A stretch of 64,000 nt of DNA from Paracyclopina nana (Eukaryota > Arthropoda > Copepoda > Cyclopoida > Cyclopettidae), in NCBI GenBank assembly GCA_019096065.1, contig JAGUCH010000008.1, forward strand, positions 3,105,001 through 3,169,000, read 5' to 3'. Positions 33,205 through 46,600 of this stretch are shown in pieces (the first letter of the stretch is position 1; each line of letters starts with the position of its first letter). The notes under the pieces were generated by a model. It saw only the letters and a program-made list of their open reading frames with translations. It had not been told where the DNA came from and made no database searches. The position numbers and the translations under genes are program-made.

Positions 33205-34255
33205 ATGCCTGAGCAGACTTCTACTTCGCCTTTGGAAACGTATGTTTTGCTCGCCAATGGAGCCAAAGGAGCAGCAGCAGTGAATCTTGTGCAACAAGTC
33301 CTTGAGGCACCTGGAGTCTACGTCTTTGGAGAACTTCTTGACCATCCCAATATCAAAGATCTGGAGACCAATACTTCAACTCCCAACGCCAAGGGATACT
33401 TCGACCTGCTCACCTTGTTCGCTTATGGAAGCTACAATGAGTACTTGTCAGGCCAGGAAAAGTTGCCACCCTTGTCGGCCAATATGAAGAAGAAGTTGAG
33501 GCTCCTCACAATTGCTTCCATGGCCACCAGAGAGAAAACCATCAAATATGACCAAATGCTCGGCGTTCTCGGCATCCAGACCATTCGGGAGCTGGAAGAT
33601 CTCATCATTGATGGCACCAACAATGCTGTCTTGAAGGGGAAGCTTGATCAAAAGTCGAAGCATTTCGAGGTTGACTATGCTATGGGCAGAGACATTCGTA
33701 AAGTGAGTTATCATTTCAAAATGCTGTGTATGAATTTGACATGACTTAATTTCAGAATGATATTGGCAAAATTAGTGCAACTTTGCAACAATGGTGTGAC
33801 AACTGCGATGCCATGCTGGCCTGCATCGAAAATCAGGTCGTGAGGGCCAACTCCATGAAAGAGAGTCATTTGGAGCACAAAACCAACATGTACAAGCAGG
33901 TAAGTTTCTATAAAGTGCCTTGCTGGGACTACTATAATAATTGAAAGAAGCGCCACCTACAATTTACCACTAATTTGGTAAATTCACTAAATGAAAATTG
34001 CAGATGGCGTTTCTCTTGTAAATTATTTTGCTTCGGCGACCCAACCCGTACTGTGTAACTTTGAATGAATTTTTCAAGGTCCAAGATATTCGCGAGCAAT
34101 TGAAGGCCAAGCAGCAACTTTCTGACTGTCCAGAGGATCCTGACTCTAGGATGGACATCGACCGAGACAGAAGGGGAGCCAATTCAGCTGACAAAAAAGG
34201 TCACAAGCCCAAAGGATTGAGAGGCAGCGGAAAAACATCTTTCTGGCAAAAATGA
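33205..34255 (+). CDS. COPS7: COP9 signalosome complex subunit 7 (3 exons)
   Basis: PCI-domain subunit of the COP9 signalosome, which removes NEDD8 from cullins. Exons 33205-33702, 33756-33899, 34079-34255; 272 residues, close to the usual 264-275. Recognised by LLANGAKGAAAVNLVQQVLE, the helical PCI region with KLRLLTIASMA, the winged helix with LGIQTIRELEDLII, and the C-terminal helix followed by a basic, disordered tail (KKGHKPKGLRGSGK). The first ATG of the open exon is used. Poly(A) signals at 34275 and 34299. Confidence 0.93.
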
Positions 34256-34274
34256 GCGGAGCATCAAAATCTGG

Positions 34275-34304
34275 AATAAAAACCGTGTGAAAACAGAAAA
34301 TAAA
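34275..34304 (+). terminator. Poly(A) signals of COPS7
   Basis: AATAAA at 34275-34280 and again at 34299-34304, the first 20 bases after the stop. The MEK start codon is only 165 bases further on, so the MEK promoter overlaps the COPS7 3' flank. Confidence 0.6.
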
Positions 34305-34469
34305 CTACTACTACTTTACTGAAGATTTGCCTATTTTTGCGCGGGTCATCTGGTAGCGCTGCATTCACTCTTCTTCGTTTCGAAACTGCTCTGCAGCTAC
34401 TGAGTACTGAGTTCAGCAGCAGGCGACTTTTTGTTTTGATTTCGTTTTCTTGATAAGGAGAAGGCTGTC

Positions 34470-35937
<1,468 letters not shown>

Positions 35938-37143
35938 AAAGCAAACAAGCTCTAGTGTACAATTAACGTGACACGATACGCTTAAAATCGTTATTTTATT
36001 CACCAGTTGACACCTACCTTCTTGCAAACAGAAGGAACAGAAGAAGAAGAAGAAGACCAACCTACCACAAACTCACAAAAATCAAATAAGAGCATATAAA
36101 CCTGATTATTCACTGTCTATCACCAATGAAATGCTACTGCTGCTGTTGCACCCCCTTCAATCATTCCAGCCCGTTTAAAACTGTCCTGGTTCAATTCATC
36201 GTGGACGTTTCAATAGCATTTACTCTAGTTATCCTATATAAAGAATTGAGAATTTCCATAATAGTTACAGGTTTCTTTCCTTGCTTCTAATTTCAGACCT
36301 TAAGGTGTCTCGACTTCTTCACTTTCATCTCTCTCATTACTGACTTGTCATCCGAGTCTCTTTCATCTAGTAACTCAATAGGCTTTCGCCCAAGTTAGGT
36401 CATGCTCTTGGCTTAGGAGTACTTCCATAATTTGATACCATAAAGCTTCGTTAGGGCTTGATTTGAGTCTAGTAAGCTTATAGGATTTTTAAATACAAAG
36501 TGTAATTGAAAGCAATTTTGCCGTCGAAGCTGAACGCTACGAGGTCGCATCTGTCACGCATATGTTCCACTTTAATCCGTTCGGTGGGGTTTCTCAAGAA
36601 AACCGTTCAAAAAAGCGGCGGTGCATGCCAATTTGCAAGGCGTTTCCAGATGTATAGTTCACAGCTGAAACTGCAACATAGTGGCGTTTTTTGACATGAA
36701 AAGGCGCTAAAGGTATCTCTCAAAGAGGGCTTCTGTGTATTTTTCCGACCAAATATTTGTGGCTGGCTTCCCTTCACTCCCTTTTCAGCCCAGCAGAAGA
36801 AATCAGAAAACTCACCAAGTCTTGAAATAACCTTTAATTTTGCTGTAGAAAACGTGCGTAAACAGCGTCGCAGTTTTCCGTCAAAGCAGCGGGTCACAAT
36901 TGCCGCTTTTGTTATCGCCTAGCCATAGTTTGTTTTGCTTCGAAAATCCAGGTGATGCTGATTTCAATCGGAAAAAAATGAAGTGACACAAAGACTCTAG
37001 CCAAAAAAATTGACTCACGCTTAAGGAAACCAAGTTTGGAACAATTTGCCTCCATTTGAGTGAATGTAAGTTACGCTATCCATATTGCGCAATTTTGGCC
37101 TGAACAGTTGATATTTTTTCGTAGATTGTTACCGAGAGCCACA
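35938..37143. other. Intergenic, MEK to ABHD17
   Basis: MEK 3' UTR and ABHD17 promoter. A 54-codon frame at 36126-36290 is described separately; otherwise AT-rich with no gene-like frame. Confidence 0.45.
36126..36290 (+). CDS. Possible small ORF, Cys-rich head plus hydrophobic helix
   Basis: 54 codons from an ATG, beginning MKCYCCCC and followed by a hydrophobic stretch (VLVQFIVDVSIAFTLVILY). It sits about 190 bases after the MEK stop, inside the likely 3' UTR. A cysteine cluster next to a membrane helix could be palmitoylated, but the frame may well be chance. Confidence 0.15.
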   Translation: MKCYCCCCTPFNHSSPFKTVLVQFIVDVSIAFTLVILYKELRISIIVTGFFPCF

Positions 37144-38259
37144 ATGAGTGGAATGGGCCTTTCATTTTCTGAGCTTTGCTGCCTGTTCTGTTGCCCGCCA
37201 TTTCCGTCAAAGATCGCGGCCAAACTGGCCTTTTTGCCACCCGAGCCCACGTATTCGATAGAAGAGCAGGATTCAACCGGAGCCGCCCAAAAGCTTGTCC
37301 TTCATGACCGAGCCGAATGGCAATATTCAGAACGTGAACAAGAATCACTCGAAGTGTTTCACACCAGAACAAATAGGGGTAATCGCATTGCCTGCATGTT
37401 CGTCAGATGTAGCCCCAATGCTCGCTACACCATCCTCCATTCACATGGAAACGCTGTGGACTTGGGCCAAATGTCTAGCTTTTATATGGGCCTCGGATCT
37501 CGCATCAACTGCAACATTTTTAGGTACTGAAGACCATGCCTATTGTTCCTGCTATATGTAAAACGTAATTCGCTTTTCCAGCTACGACTACTCAGGGTAT
37601 GGAGCTTCATCTGGAAAGCCGTCTGAGAAAAATCTTTATGCCGACATTGAGGCTGCTTGGTGTGCGCTGAGGTCACGGTATGGCGTGAGTCCTGACAACA
37701 TCATCCTCTACGGGCAGAGCATTGGCACGGTACCCACGGTTGATCTGGCCGCTCGCTACGAGGTCGGTGCTGTGATTCTGCATTCTGCTCTTATGTCGGG
37801 TATGAGGGTGGCATTTCCGCAGACCAACCGCACCTGGTTTTTCGACGCATTCCCAAGGTGAGCTGAAGCATTACTTTATAATGCGATTTGCTATACTGTA
37901 TTACATATCTGCAATTGCTGCTTCGTCGCGAAGCCCTACTTTCCTGTTGACCTGTGACACAAGGTTTCCGCCTTCGCATTTCAGCATAGACAAGGTGCCA
38001 AAAGTTGCTTCTCCTGTGCTCGTGATTCACGGAACAGAGGATGAGGTGATCGATTTTTCGCATGGTTTGGCCATCTACGAGAAGTGCCCCAGGGCTGTAG
38101 AGCCTTTGTGGGTTGAGGCAAGTTCATTACTAAACGCAAAAAAGAGTGCTTCTCTATATCGTTTCTCTTCCGCAGGGTGCTGGTCATAATGACGTTGAGC
38201 TGTACAATCAATATTTGGAACGATTGCGCCATTTCGTGTCGCAGGAGCTAACCAACTGA
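37144..38259 (+). CDS. ABHD17: ABHD17 alpha/beta-hydrolase, protein depalmitoylase (4 exons)
   Basis: Removes palmitate from proteins such as Ras and PSD-95 at membranes. Exons 37144-37523, 37582-37857, 37985-38117, 38176-38259; 290 residues. The N-terminal cysteine cluster (LCCLFCCPP) is the palmitoylated membrane anchor. Family blocks: [39 protein letters not shown] (nucleophile Ser173), [12 protein letters not shown] (Asp238) and GAGHND (His267). Intron 3 begins with GC instead of GT (GAG/GCAAGT), required to keep the family-conserved WVEGAGHN. The frame stays open for 88 codons after the TGA. Confidence 0.93.
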
Positions 38260-38526
38260 CATTCGGCCGCCACGACCTCCACCTCGAGGTCGTCCTCGGC
38301 GGCTGCTACCAATCCCTCAGCTGCGAATGCTGCTTCTGGGAGCTCATCATCAGCCCCCTTGATCTCGGAAGCGAAAAAGACTCCTGAAGAGCCACCCGCT
38401 GATCCACCCGAAAATACAGACAACCACGTTTCTACCAAGACAGTTGTAAACAATGCTTCGGCCTCGAATAGCTCATCACTGTCCAACAACCAGGAAAATA
38501 GCAAAAATTGCGAGAAATTTTTGTAA
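38260..38526 (+). other. In-frame open extension after ABHD17 TGA (readthrough candidate)
   Basis: After TGA followed by C, 88 codons stay open to a TAA at 38524-38526. The peptide would be Ser/Ala/Pro/Asn-rich and hydrophilic. The region is more GC-rich than the 3' UTR after it. Either translational readthrough, a relic of a longer C terminus, or chance. Confidence 0.4.
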
Positions 38527-38982
38527 CTCTACAAGCACTGCAGATCGTCTTTGGTGTCACTCGCACCATAGTTATTACATTAGGATGCAATCACCTCCCC
38601 CTTTCTCGTTCTTTATCTTCTTTGTAGAGACTGATGAGCATTTTTCCAATAGTTACTTTCTCTCTACTTTACCTTTTTCCACCACCAAAGAAATTTATGT
38701 CAATTGATGACAACGACGATCTTCCAAGCTGTGTATTGTATAATTTTGTTCACACTATTGTCACAACCGAGAATAATGGTGTCCTTTATTACAAAATCTT
38801 GTCTGACTTTAATATTACTACACACCCATCATCATCTATAAAACATGATGTCATCTACCAGTTAAGAATCACTATTCATTTTAGCATTGCTTATTGGTAA
38901 TTCAAAAAATAAAGACACTTTTTAAAATGTAACGAGGTTACACTAGAGTAAATCAATCATTTACATATTTGTGCTTTTGCCC
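38527..38982. other. ABHD17 3' UTR and TM2D1 3' flank
   Basis: AT-rich; the ABHD17 poly(A) signal AATAAA is at 38908-38913, 70 bases before the converging TM2D1 stop. No gene. Confidence 0.5.
38908..38913 (+). terminator. Poly(A) signal of ABHD17
   Basis: AATAAA in an A-rich stretch, the first good signal after the ABHD17 frame. Confidence 0.6.
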
Positions 38983-39679
38983 TTAAAACCAATCCGGCTG
39001 GGGCTTCTTGGCGGTGTCATCATCACTGGTAATGATGTCCAAACCTGCCCCAAAATAACTGATAATATAATGAGATCCATCAGCTGGAGTGACCACTTGG
39101 GAAGCTATGAGGATAATGTCGAGTAAATGGCCCAAAAAGAAGAAGCCCAAAGTAGAGAACTTGAGGAGTCCGATTGCAGGGTAGCCCAAGTAGAATCGGT
39201 CTGCACCGAACATGCCTAGAAATATTGAAAGCATCAAGGCTGTGTCAAAGTGGTAGCCATTGGTCCATTTGCACGGGACATCTTTGGTGAAGTTAGCCGA
39301 ATTGGTTTCGCTGAAAAAAAAGTAACATTAAATTGTTCCTTGTGAAATACAGTGCCACAATTACGAGCATGTGATTTTTGGCGCTGCTTGACAAGTAATG
39401 GGTGCCTTTCTGGTGTCACGATCACAATTTCTGGGCTGTTGTGTCTCAATGTCAATGTCCAAATCTACGCATAAGTATTGACCAGGTTTCAGCTGCTGAG
39501 AGCAATCCACAATAACATTATTATTTGACTGCTAAGAGATTGGGAAAAGGTTCAATTAAAAAACTATGAATATATACATTGCTTACTACCTTTTCAGAGG
39601 GATCTGAGTCACTGGAGCAAGAAATAATTTGTAGTAGGATGACAGCAACAATTGTCTGCCAAAGGGCTCCCATTTTCAT
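38983..39679 (-). CDS. TM2D1: TM2 domain-containing protein 1 (3 exons)
   Basis: Small two-pass membrane protein of the TM2D family (Drosophila homologues almondex, amaretto, biscotti act in Notch signalling). Exons 39679-39590, 39528-39365, 39310-38983; 193 residues. A signal peptide (MKMGALWQTIVAVILLQIIS), a Cys-rich lumenal part (LKPGQYLCVDLDIDIETQQ, PITCQAAPKITC), then the TM2 core: ALMLSIFLGMFGADRFYLGYP with the DRF motif between the helices, GLLKFSTLGFFFLGHLLDIILI, and DGSHYIISYFG, which is closest to TM2D1. Introns are only 61 and 54 bases. First ATG of two in frame chosen. Confidence 0.87.
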
Positions 39680-40517
39680 TTCGACAATAGTCTCACATCT
39701 TAGATAGAATTACCGTTAAAAGGCATTAGATTGTAATTATGGTGGAAAGGTGAACACACTTGACGCAATCTAAATAGAGCTTTTGCTATTTTAGAATTTT
39801 ACCATTCTGCAGAACATAATTGAAAGCAGCTGATTGAAGCTGAGAAAATTGAGTGAAACCAAAGGACCATTAAACGCAAAACTGAAAAAAACAGCTTTTT
39901 CCCATAAATTAAAAAAGTAGACTTGTTTTCAATTTTTTTCAAAATTCAATATTGACTTTTTGTCTAAGAAGCTCAATTTCTCTGATTCATTCTCAAGGGT
40001 GCAAAAGGAAAATGCACCGTTTCTCCAAAAGATGGCGCTTTTTACGACATTTAAATTCAAGTCTTAGCACAGCTGAACTGAGCCACTATTTCTAAGGCTA
40101 CGGGAGGCGATATTAAAAAAAAAATTCTGTCAAATAACAAAAGGTCAAAAAAATCAGCAAGTTAACGGAATAGGAAATAATTTTTATGCTTCTTTTATGC
40201 AATGAAATGCCAAAACTCGTGAAAATGTAGAGTTTAAAGGTAAGTGAAGTTGAGCTTGGCTTAGAGCCGGTCCCAAATCTCATTGTTTTGACTTCACTTT
40301 CAGAATCGCCAGGGTGAAGTAGTAGAAAACTGCCGGCGGCGGCAATTTGTGCCTCTGCACTCGGTTTCACCAGTGTGTGCATCGCTCTCAAATGATGTCC
40401 GCGGATTTTCTGAAGCTGTTCCAGTCGTCAATCAACATTGCATGCAACTCAGGCTGAAAACTGACCACCATCTGTGGTCATTCTAAAGATTGCATCTTGT
40501 GGTTCAAGATTAAAGAG
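39680..40517. promoter_or_regulatory. Divergent promoter region (TM2D1 / CdGAP-like exon 1A)
   Basis: TM2D1 reads left and the first CdGAP-like exon reads right, 838 bases apart. AT-rich, with poly-A runs near 39890-39960 and 40118-40126. No gene; the minus-strand frame 40113-40391 has no domain. Confidence 0.4.
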
Positions 40518-40642
40518 ATGAGCACCAGCCTCGTTTTGCCAAATAACGATGCTGATCATCTGGACAGTGTCATAAGACAATTTCAATTTCAATTGGAAGA
40601 CCACACTGCCCTTATGGAGACGAGGAGAAAATTCAGTTCAAG
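40518..40642 (+). CDS. Alternative first exon 1A of CdGAP-like gene
   Basis: ATG followed by 41 codons plus two bases (MSTSLVLPNNDADHLDS...RRKFSS), ending AG/GTAAGT in phase 2. An in-frame TGA lies upstream near 40456. It can join only a phase-2 exon, such as 47971. No acceptor-like sequence directly before the ATG was needed to explain it. Confidence 0.6.
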
Positions 40643-43600
40643 GTAAGTTTCAATTGATAATTAGCTAAGCTTTCAAATTAGAAAGCGTCCGGTCATTGAC
40701 ACACACGAGTCGTACCTGTTCAATTTCCCTGTTATTGCTCTGATCTCTATCTAACACGGTTTGCTACCAGGGTTCCGATCGGAATCATCGTCTACAAATT
40801 GCTCTGTTATGTAGCTGGCATTACTGAGTCGAAAAAATAGTAGTAGCCCACAACTCGTGATTTGTCCTGGGGGCAATTGCTTGAATAAGCATCAGATGAG
40901 GGGAAATCAAAATGGGACCAGACTCAGATTGCAGGGAAGAAACTGGTGTTTTTCCTCTGGGACTTTTTCTGCATTCCTGACATTATTCAATGGGTCAGCA
41001 GCTGCATACATACTGCAGAGTTCCTGCTCTGCATGCTGGCTAGTTGGCAGGTAGAGAGAAGGATGGATTTCCACACACAAAAGTGTTTTTAATATGCCAA
41101 AAACCTTCCATGCCGAAATGTGAAACTTAATCTTCTCTCTCAGCAGCTGAATTCGAGAGGGGTGGTTGTTTTTATTCTTCCCTTTCGAAAACTGCACTAT
41201 CCTCTTGTGACATTCTCGCATTGCTTGAGAGAGGAGTGAAACTCCAAAGTGCAAATTGAGTTTTCTTCCACAGCCACATTGTTGTGGTTATTATGCGTCA
41301 TCACCTATGCGCATAGTACTTTGAATAATTGACTTGTCACAGCCAAGCAGAAGCAGCAAGTCGTCGTCACCTTTAAAGGCTCCTATCGTGATGTTCAAGA
41401 TGTCAATTTCAAAGCTGGGAAAACCTTTCGTCGAGCAGGCTCAAAGTGGAATTTGCAGAATGTAAAACCTACTCGCATGCCATGTTTGGTTTTCAGAGTG
41501 CAAATTTCATCACCACACATTTGTGAAAAGTGAGTGGGAGAGGATGGCAGCATCCAGATGCGCAAAACCGTGTGTTCGTGTGTGTACAATTTTAAGGTCG
41601 TATCACAACGTAAATTGCTTTAATGCAACAGAAAATTATGAGCCATACATCATTACCGTCAGAGTCAGCAGGCTCTACCAGAAGTAGTTCCTGTTGTTCA
41701 AGGCATAATTTTTCAATCACGAATTCATTGGATTTCGTTTAATTAGAGTCATTACGAGGCTCCTAGAGGCATCATTATTTATGATGATTGCGATGGAGTA
41801 CGATCAACAATTTTCTCATGTCCATCGAGCTTGCGTAGCAAATCTTTTTATTTACGATTTCGATTATGCTCCTATTACAATAATAATGGATGGCAATCAT
41901 GTTTTTGCGCTGACAGCATGCCTCATTGAGAATTTCAATTGCCATTCGATTCAAATTCATGAATCTCGGATGTCCGCTTGGAAAAGATGAACGAGATCTT
42001 TTCTGCGAGCTGCATCAATGTGAAACCGAAAATTATTTCTTGTTTTGAGAAAAGCTTCAGCCCTAATTGCCGACTTTCCTCTTCTTCACTCAAAATAGCT
42101 TTCCGCAAATCTGAACGCTGTATTGGCCAATTTGGAAATTCTTTTCGAGATTTGCTCGCAGAGTTATCTGCATTTCAACGATAATTCTACGGTGCTTTGT
42201 TTGATTCCTAGAATTGCCCGCAATTTCCTTTCGCGAGCACCACTTGATGTTGTTGCTATTTCAAAACTGGACCTCCAATGGTCTGAATAAAAATATTGCG
42301 TCAACTTAGATCAAGAGCTCCCCTTGTTCTCGACCAGCGTTCTGTGACAATGAAATAATTGCACGCAGAAAAACACACATATAAAACAAAGTGATGGGAG
42401 AAACGTATCGGGCCGGGGTGGTGTCCAAAATCAGTAAGGGGAGGGTAGGAGATCATTATAACAGCCACCCTCTCTTCTCTCATACTAGCAGAATGTTCCA
42501 AGACAGTTGAAAAGTGTGTATGTTGAAATGCAGATCAAGCATGAGCTAATATATTATGACTCGTCTGACAGCAATGTTTCTTCGCATGTATAGGAGAACA
42601 TTTGCTAAACTGCCGACTTCCAATCATTATTTTTGTCACACTCGCACAAAGCGAGCAAAAGATATAGGAAAAAGTGCCCTTTGGATTCGCCTGCTTTATT
42701 TTTCAAAGGTTTCAGTCTCCCTGAAAAGGCGGAGTCATAACCAACATCTGCCGTTCCGCTCCGCTTTCAGTAGTTCAAAGTCACAACTGACACCTCAAAA
42801 TTGCCACTAAAAAAGGGAAGCACGTTTTTTATTAATATGCTTGCTTGCTTGCGTGCGTTCGTCTTCTTCTTCTGATTAAGACGCGCCATATAGAAGCCAT
42901 ATGATATTCATTAGCATGTAGCCGTACACTACGAGTTCGTTGTTGCAAGGCCCTAAAGGATATTTGTGCATATTAGGATATCACTGCGTGAAATCGTGCA
43001 AAAAAATGCATTATCGAAATGGCCATCTATATTCATGTAAAACGAGAGAGATGTCCTTGGATCGAGAATTTTGCAAAGGCGCTCGCGTTACTTTTTTGTG
43101 GTCAAAATACCAAGTGTGCTAAGCGAAGCATGGTGGTGCTTTACTAGCTAGTTGTAAGTGCTGCAGCTTTGAACTGACAAGTCTTCAGCAGTTGTCGTTC
43201 AGGCGCTGTTATTCGACTAATACAGCAAAGATTTGTGCTCTTTTTTTCTGCAAAAGTGTCTTTTTCCCCCCGTGCTCTGACTGATTGTGAAATCGAACCT
43301 AATACTTCTTCAGAAGAAAAAGTTGTTTGTTGGTGCGGTTTCAAGTTTCAAACGTGACCCCGGCTAGCTTGCGAGTGTGTGTGACATTGTTGTGCCACAT
43401 TTGTCTTCGATTTTAAAGTGACTGCTCCAATATGAGGAGAAAATTATCTGTAAGCTTCCAAGGGCAATTGGCGAATAAACTGCGAGCACTTTAAGCAGCT
43501 TGAGCGATATTGATGCGTTCGCTTCCGGCCTCATGTTGAACTTTGCCAGCAAAGCTCTAATCACGTGGTAACAATGTTTCGCTCGCAAAGTATGGACATG

Positions 43601-46600
43601 ACAGCAGAGCTTGGTGGCTCTGCAAAGCCTTCATGCCAATCCTCAAAGTTGAAGAGTCGGAAGGAGGCATTTATCAAGTTTCCAGCGAATCGCATCAGCA
43701 ATTCCATGAGGTAAGCAGCTGGATTTTCTCAATTATGATCCACACTCAGTTTTAAGGCACTTTTGATAGTTCGTATATGTGGCAATACTTAGCTTAGACT
43801 GTTATCGTGAAAACGAGGGGGACGAGGCTTCAGTGACTCCTTTGAATCCTACCAGTGCAGTGGTAATGGTCCCAGCAGATGTGCAGCAGAGTTAAGCAGT
43901 CTTCTTGCTCTTCTTCATCCTACGTTGAATATAAGCAACCAAGAGACGTTAGGGGCAACTATTTAGGTCATACACGACTGTGAGGGGGCGGGGGCTACGG
44001 GTGGTTGTAGGAAGGACAAAAACAATGCATTATTCAATTGAACAACAACACAAAGTTTCTTTCGCTGTTGGAAAATTAGTCATGGACTCAACAGCTCGGT
44101 GGAATGCATTTTCTAGTTGGGCATTCTCTTTTGTCTTGCTACTGGCGCAATTTCCACTTTCTAATTGAAATAAAAAGGTGAAGGAGGCAGACAATTGCTC
44201 CATTTTGGCCAGATGAAAGTTTGTGCATAGTTATTGATGAGGATGCCCAGGCCTTTTGTGGTCGCTATATACGGCCACTCCTTCTAATCCCCAAAGCAAC
44301 ATCAAGGCACAAACCTGACTTGGGAGCTGCTTTAGCACTCCCAAGTTTGGTGATAATGCAGCACAGCTTTTTTTTCCTCCTCGTACATTTATTTCTACGG
44401 CTCCATGTGTGTGGTTTGAAAAAAATGCACTGTTGGCGGACTGAATGAAAACGGCCTAATTATCCTTAATGTCGTGTAATGTAAGCATACTAAGCAGTCA
44501 TTGAAAACAAGCTGTGATTTGATCTGAATTTCATCAGGTTCTAATTTTGAATCAGACTGCTGATGCCAGAGAAAAATGCATTTCGGCAATAAGACGCGCC
44601 ATGCATACAGAGCTGCTATAGCTGTCTCCCTTATTTATCCCCCAACGTAATAAGGAGCCATAATAATTGTGTTATCTCAATCCGCTGCAGTGCTTCTTTT
44701 GGCTCTGTTTTCACGATATGGTGCATTACGAACGCAGCTTTATTTCCAACGGTCTGACACCCAGAGTAATTGCATATTTTGGGTTGCAGTGAAGCTCGTG
44801 CAGTTCATACTTTCTATTTGAGCCAACCTTTCTCCAGCCCTCTCCTTTCAGGGACATCATTGCTTGCATCCCCAGATGTAGCTTTTGTTGCTTGGCAGTC
44901 TGATTTTTAGGAGACATGCGCGACGACACACATTGGTGTAACCTGACCCAAGTCAAACTCAAGCCTAGCCGGGCGTTATAGTAATAGAGTTGCTATTTTT
45001 CGCAGTATCTGTGCGTATGCACCTTTCTCGATTTTTTCCACGCAAATATGCCCATTGTGAACAACTGGCAAGGCCTTACTCGGCCGCGTGTGTGTTCCAT
45101 CTGGGCCTTTCTCCCCGACCGCTTGGCTCTTTGGAAATGGACTGCAGTCTTATTAGAGCTGACAGCTAGCTGAGCGGGCTTTGAGTTTTGACTAGTGCTA
45201 CACCCAAGCAGTCATGCAGTTCCCTAATCGAGAGCCTAATTTAATCAAGGCCAAAATGCTAGATGCCATTCTGTCCAAATACTCATTGGCCGGCTCGAGT
45301 CGACTGCGGAGGTAAGATTTCCCCTTGAGCTAATCTAATTAAGGTGAGAATTGATGCTCATGTCGCATTGCATTGACACTAATTGAGCGAAGCGCGCTGT
45401 ACTCTCCTTGTTTGCCTCGCATTCTGCCAACTTTCTTGAAAATCGAACCTTTTAAAGGCCTATACTTTGTTCAATTTCTCCACGCGGCGCGGCCAAGTCA
45501 ATCGTCGTCTGCTCGTTTCTCGCTGTTATGTTGTTGAAATTGCCAGCAGCGAAAGATATACGTAGATATGCATACGACAAGGTTTTCTTGAATATGTTAC
45601 ACATGCAACTACAACATCACTCTGAGTTTACTTGGCTGTAGCCTAGATAGAAAACCACGCAAACTACAGTGCACACCACACACAGATCCTACAGAACTTG
45701 CGAGCTCTTTTTGCCAAGTCACGAACCTGTGCTAATATGCATAGTGGGCCTGTGTAAAATTGCCTAATTACACATGGCCCCTTCGAAGTGATTTCCCCTA
45801 ATTTGGCCTATTTCTCCATTTTCGGACAAGTTGACTTGAATGGACTGCATCAGGGAAGGCAGTAGTAAATTGCGGGTTGTAAAGAAAAGTGTGTCTATCC
45901 AGCTCTCCGTAATAGCGTGTCTTGGCAATTTTGGTCGCGTGGTATTAACATACATCCGGCAATCGCCAAAGTCTACGAGACCACCTGTAAAATCCAATCC
46001 AGCCAAGCATTAAGGAAGCAATAAGCAGTAATCATGGACAACAACAACAGCAGCAGTAGAATTTTTCAGTTCTCTCTGGATCTCGCTGCAGTCCAGACCT
46101 AAGAAGTGCGTTTATGCCTCGGCTTGGGGTAAAAGCGTCGTCGTCACCAGCATCATATTGAGAGTTGTAGCAGATTGTCAGATATTGCCAGATAGCTCCC
46201 ATCATCCGGTGCTGCTGACGTATCCCCCAAATCTGCGGAAAAATTGCGAAATTCTCGTCTTCCTTTGGATTCATGTCGCTCGAGATCAAAGGAAGTTCAT
46301 AAAAAGAGCTCGCGATTGTCAATGCACATGATCATCTTTCTGTGCATTCATTGTGAGTGGTGAATGTTCAAGGTGCATCAAGAGGATCCACATTTTGCAA
46401 TAATTGTGTTGAGAAGAGCTTGTCTTCGGCCAGGAGGAAAAAATACAAGTGGATGATGATGATTACATTTGGTGAACTGTACAAGTGTTGTTGCTATATG
46501 AACTTATCCAAGCATATTCAGCAGTTTGAGGCTTGATACACGCGTAGTACTACTGCTGTTCCTACGATTGCTTCTCAAGTAACATCCTGGAAGATTGTCA

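Noticed and set aside
38208-38504. 98-residue minus-strand frame
   Set aside because: Shadow of the GC-rich ABHD17 extension on the other strand.
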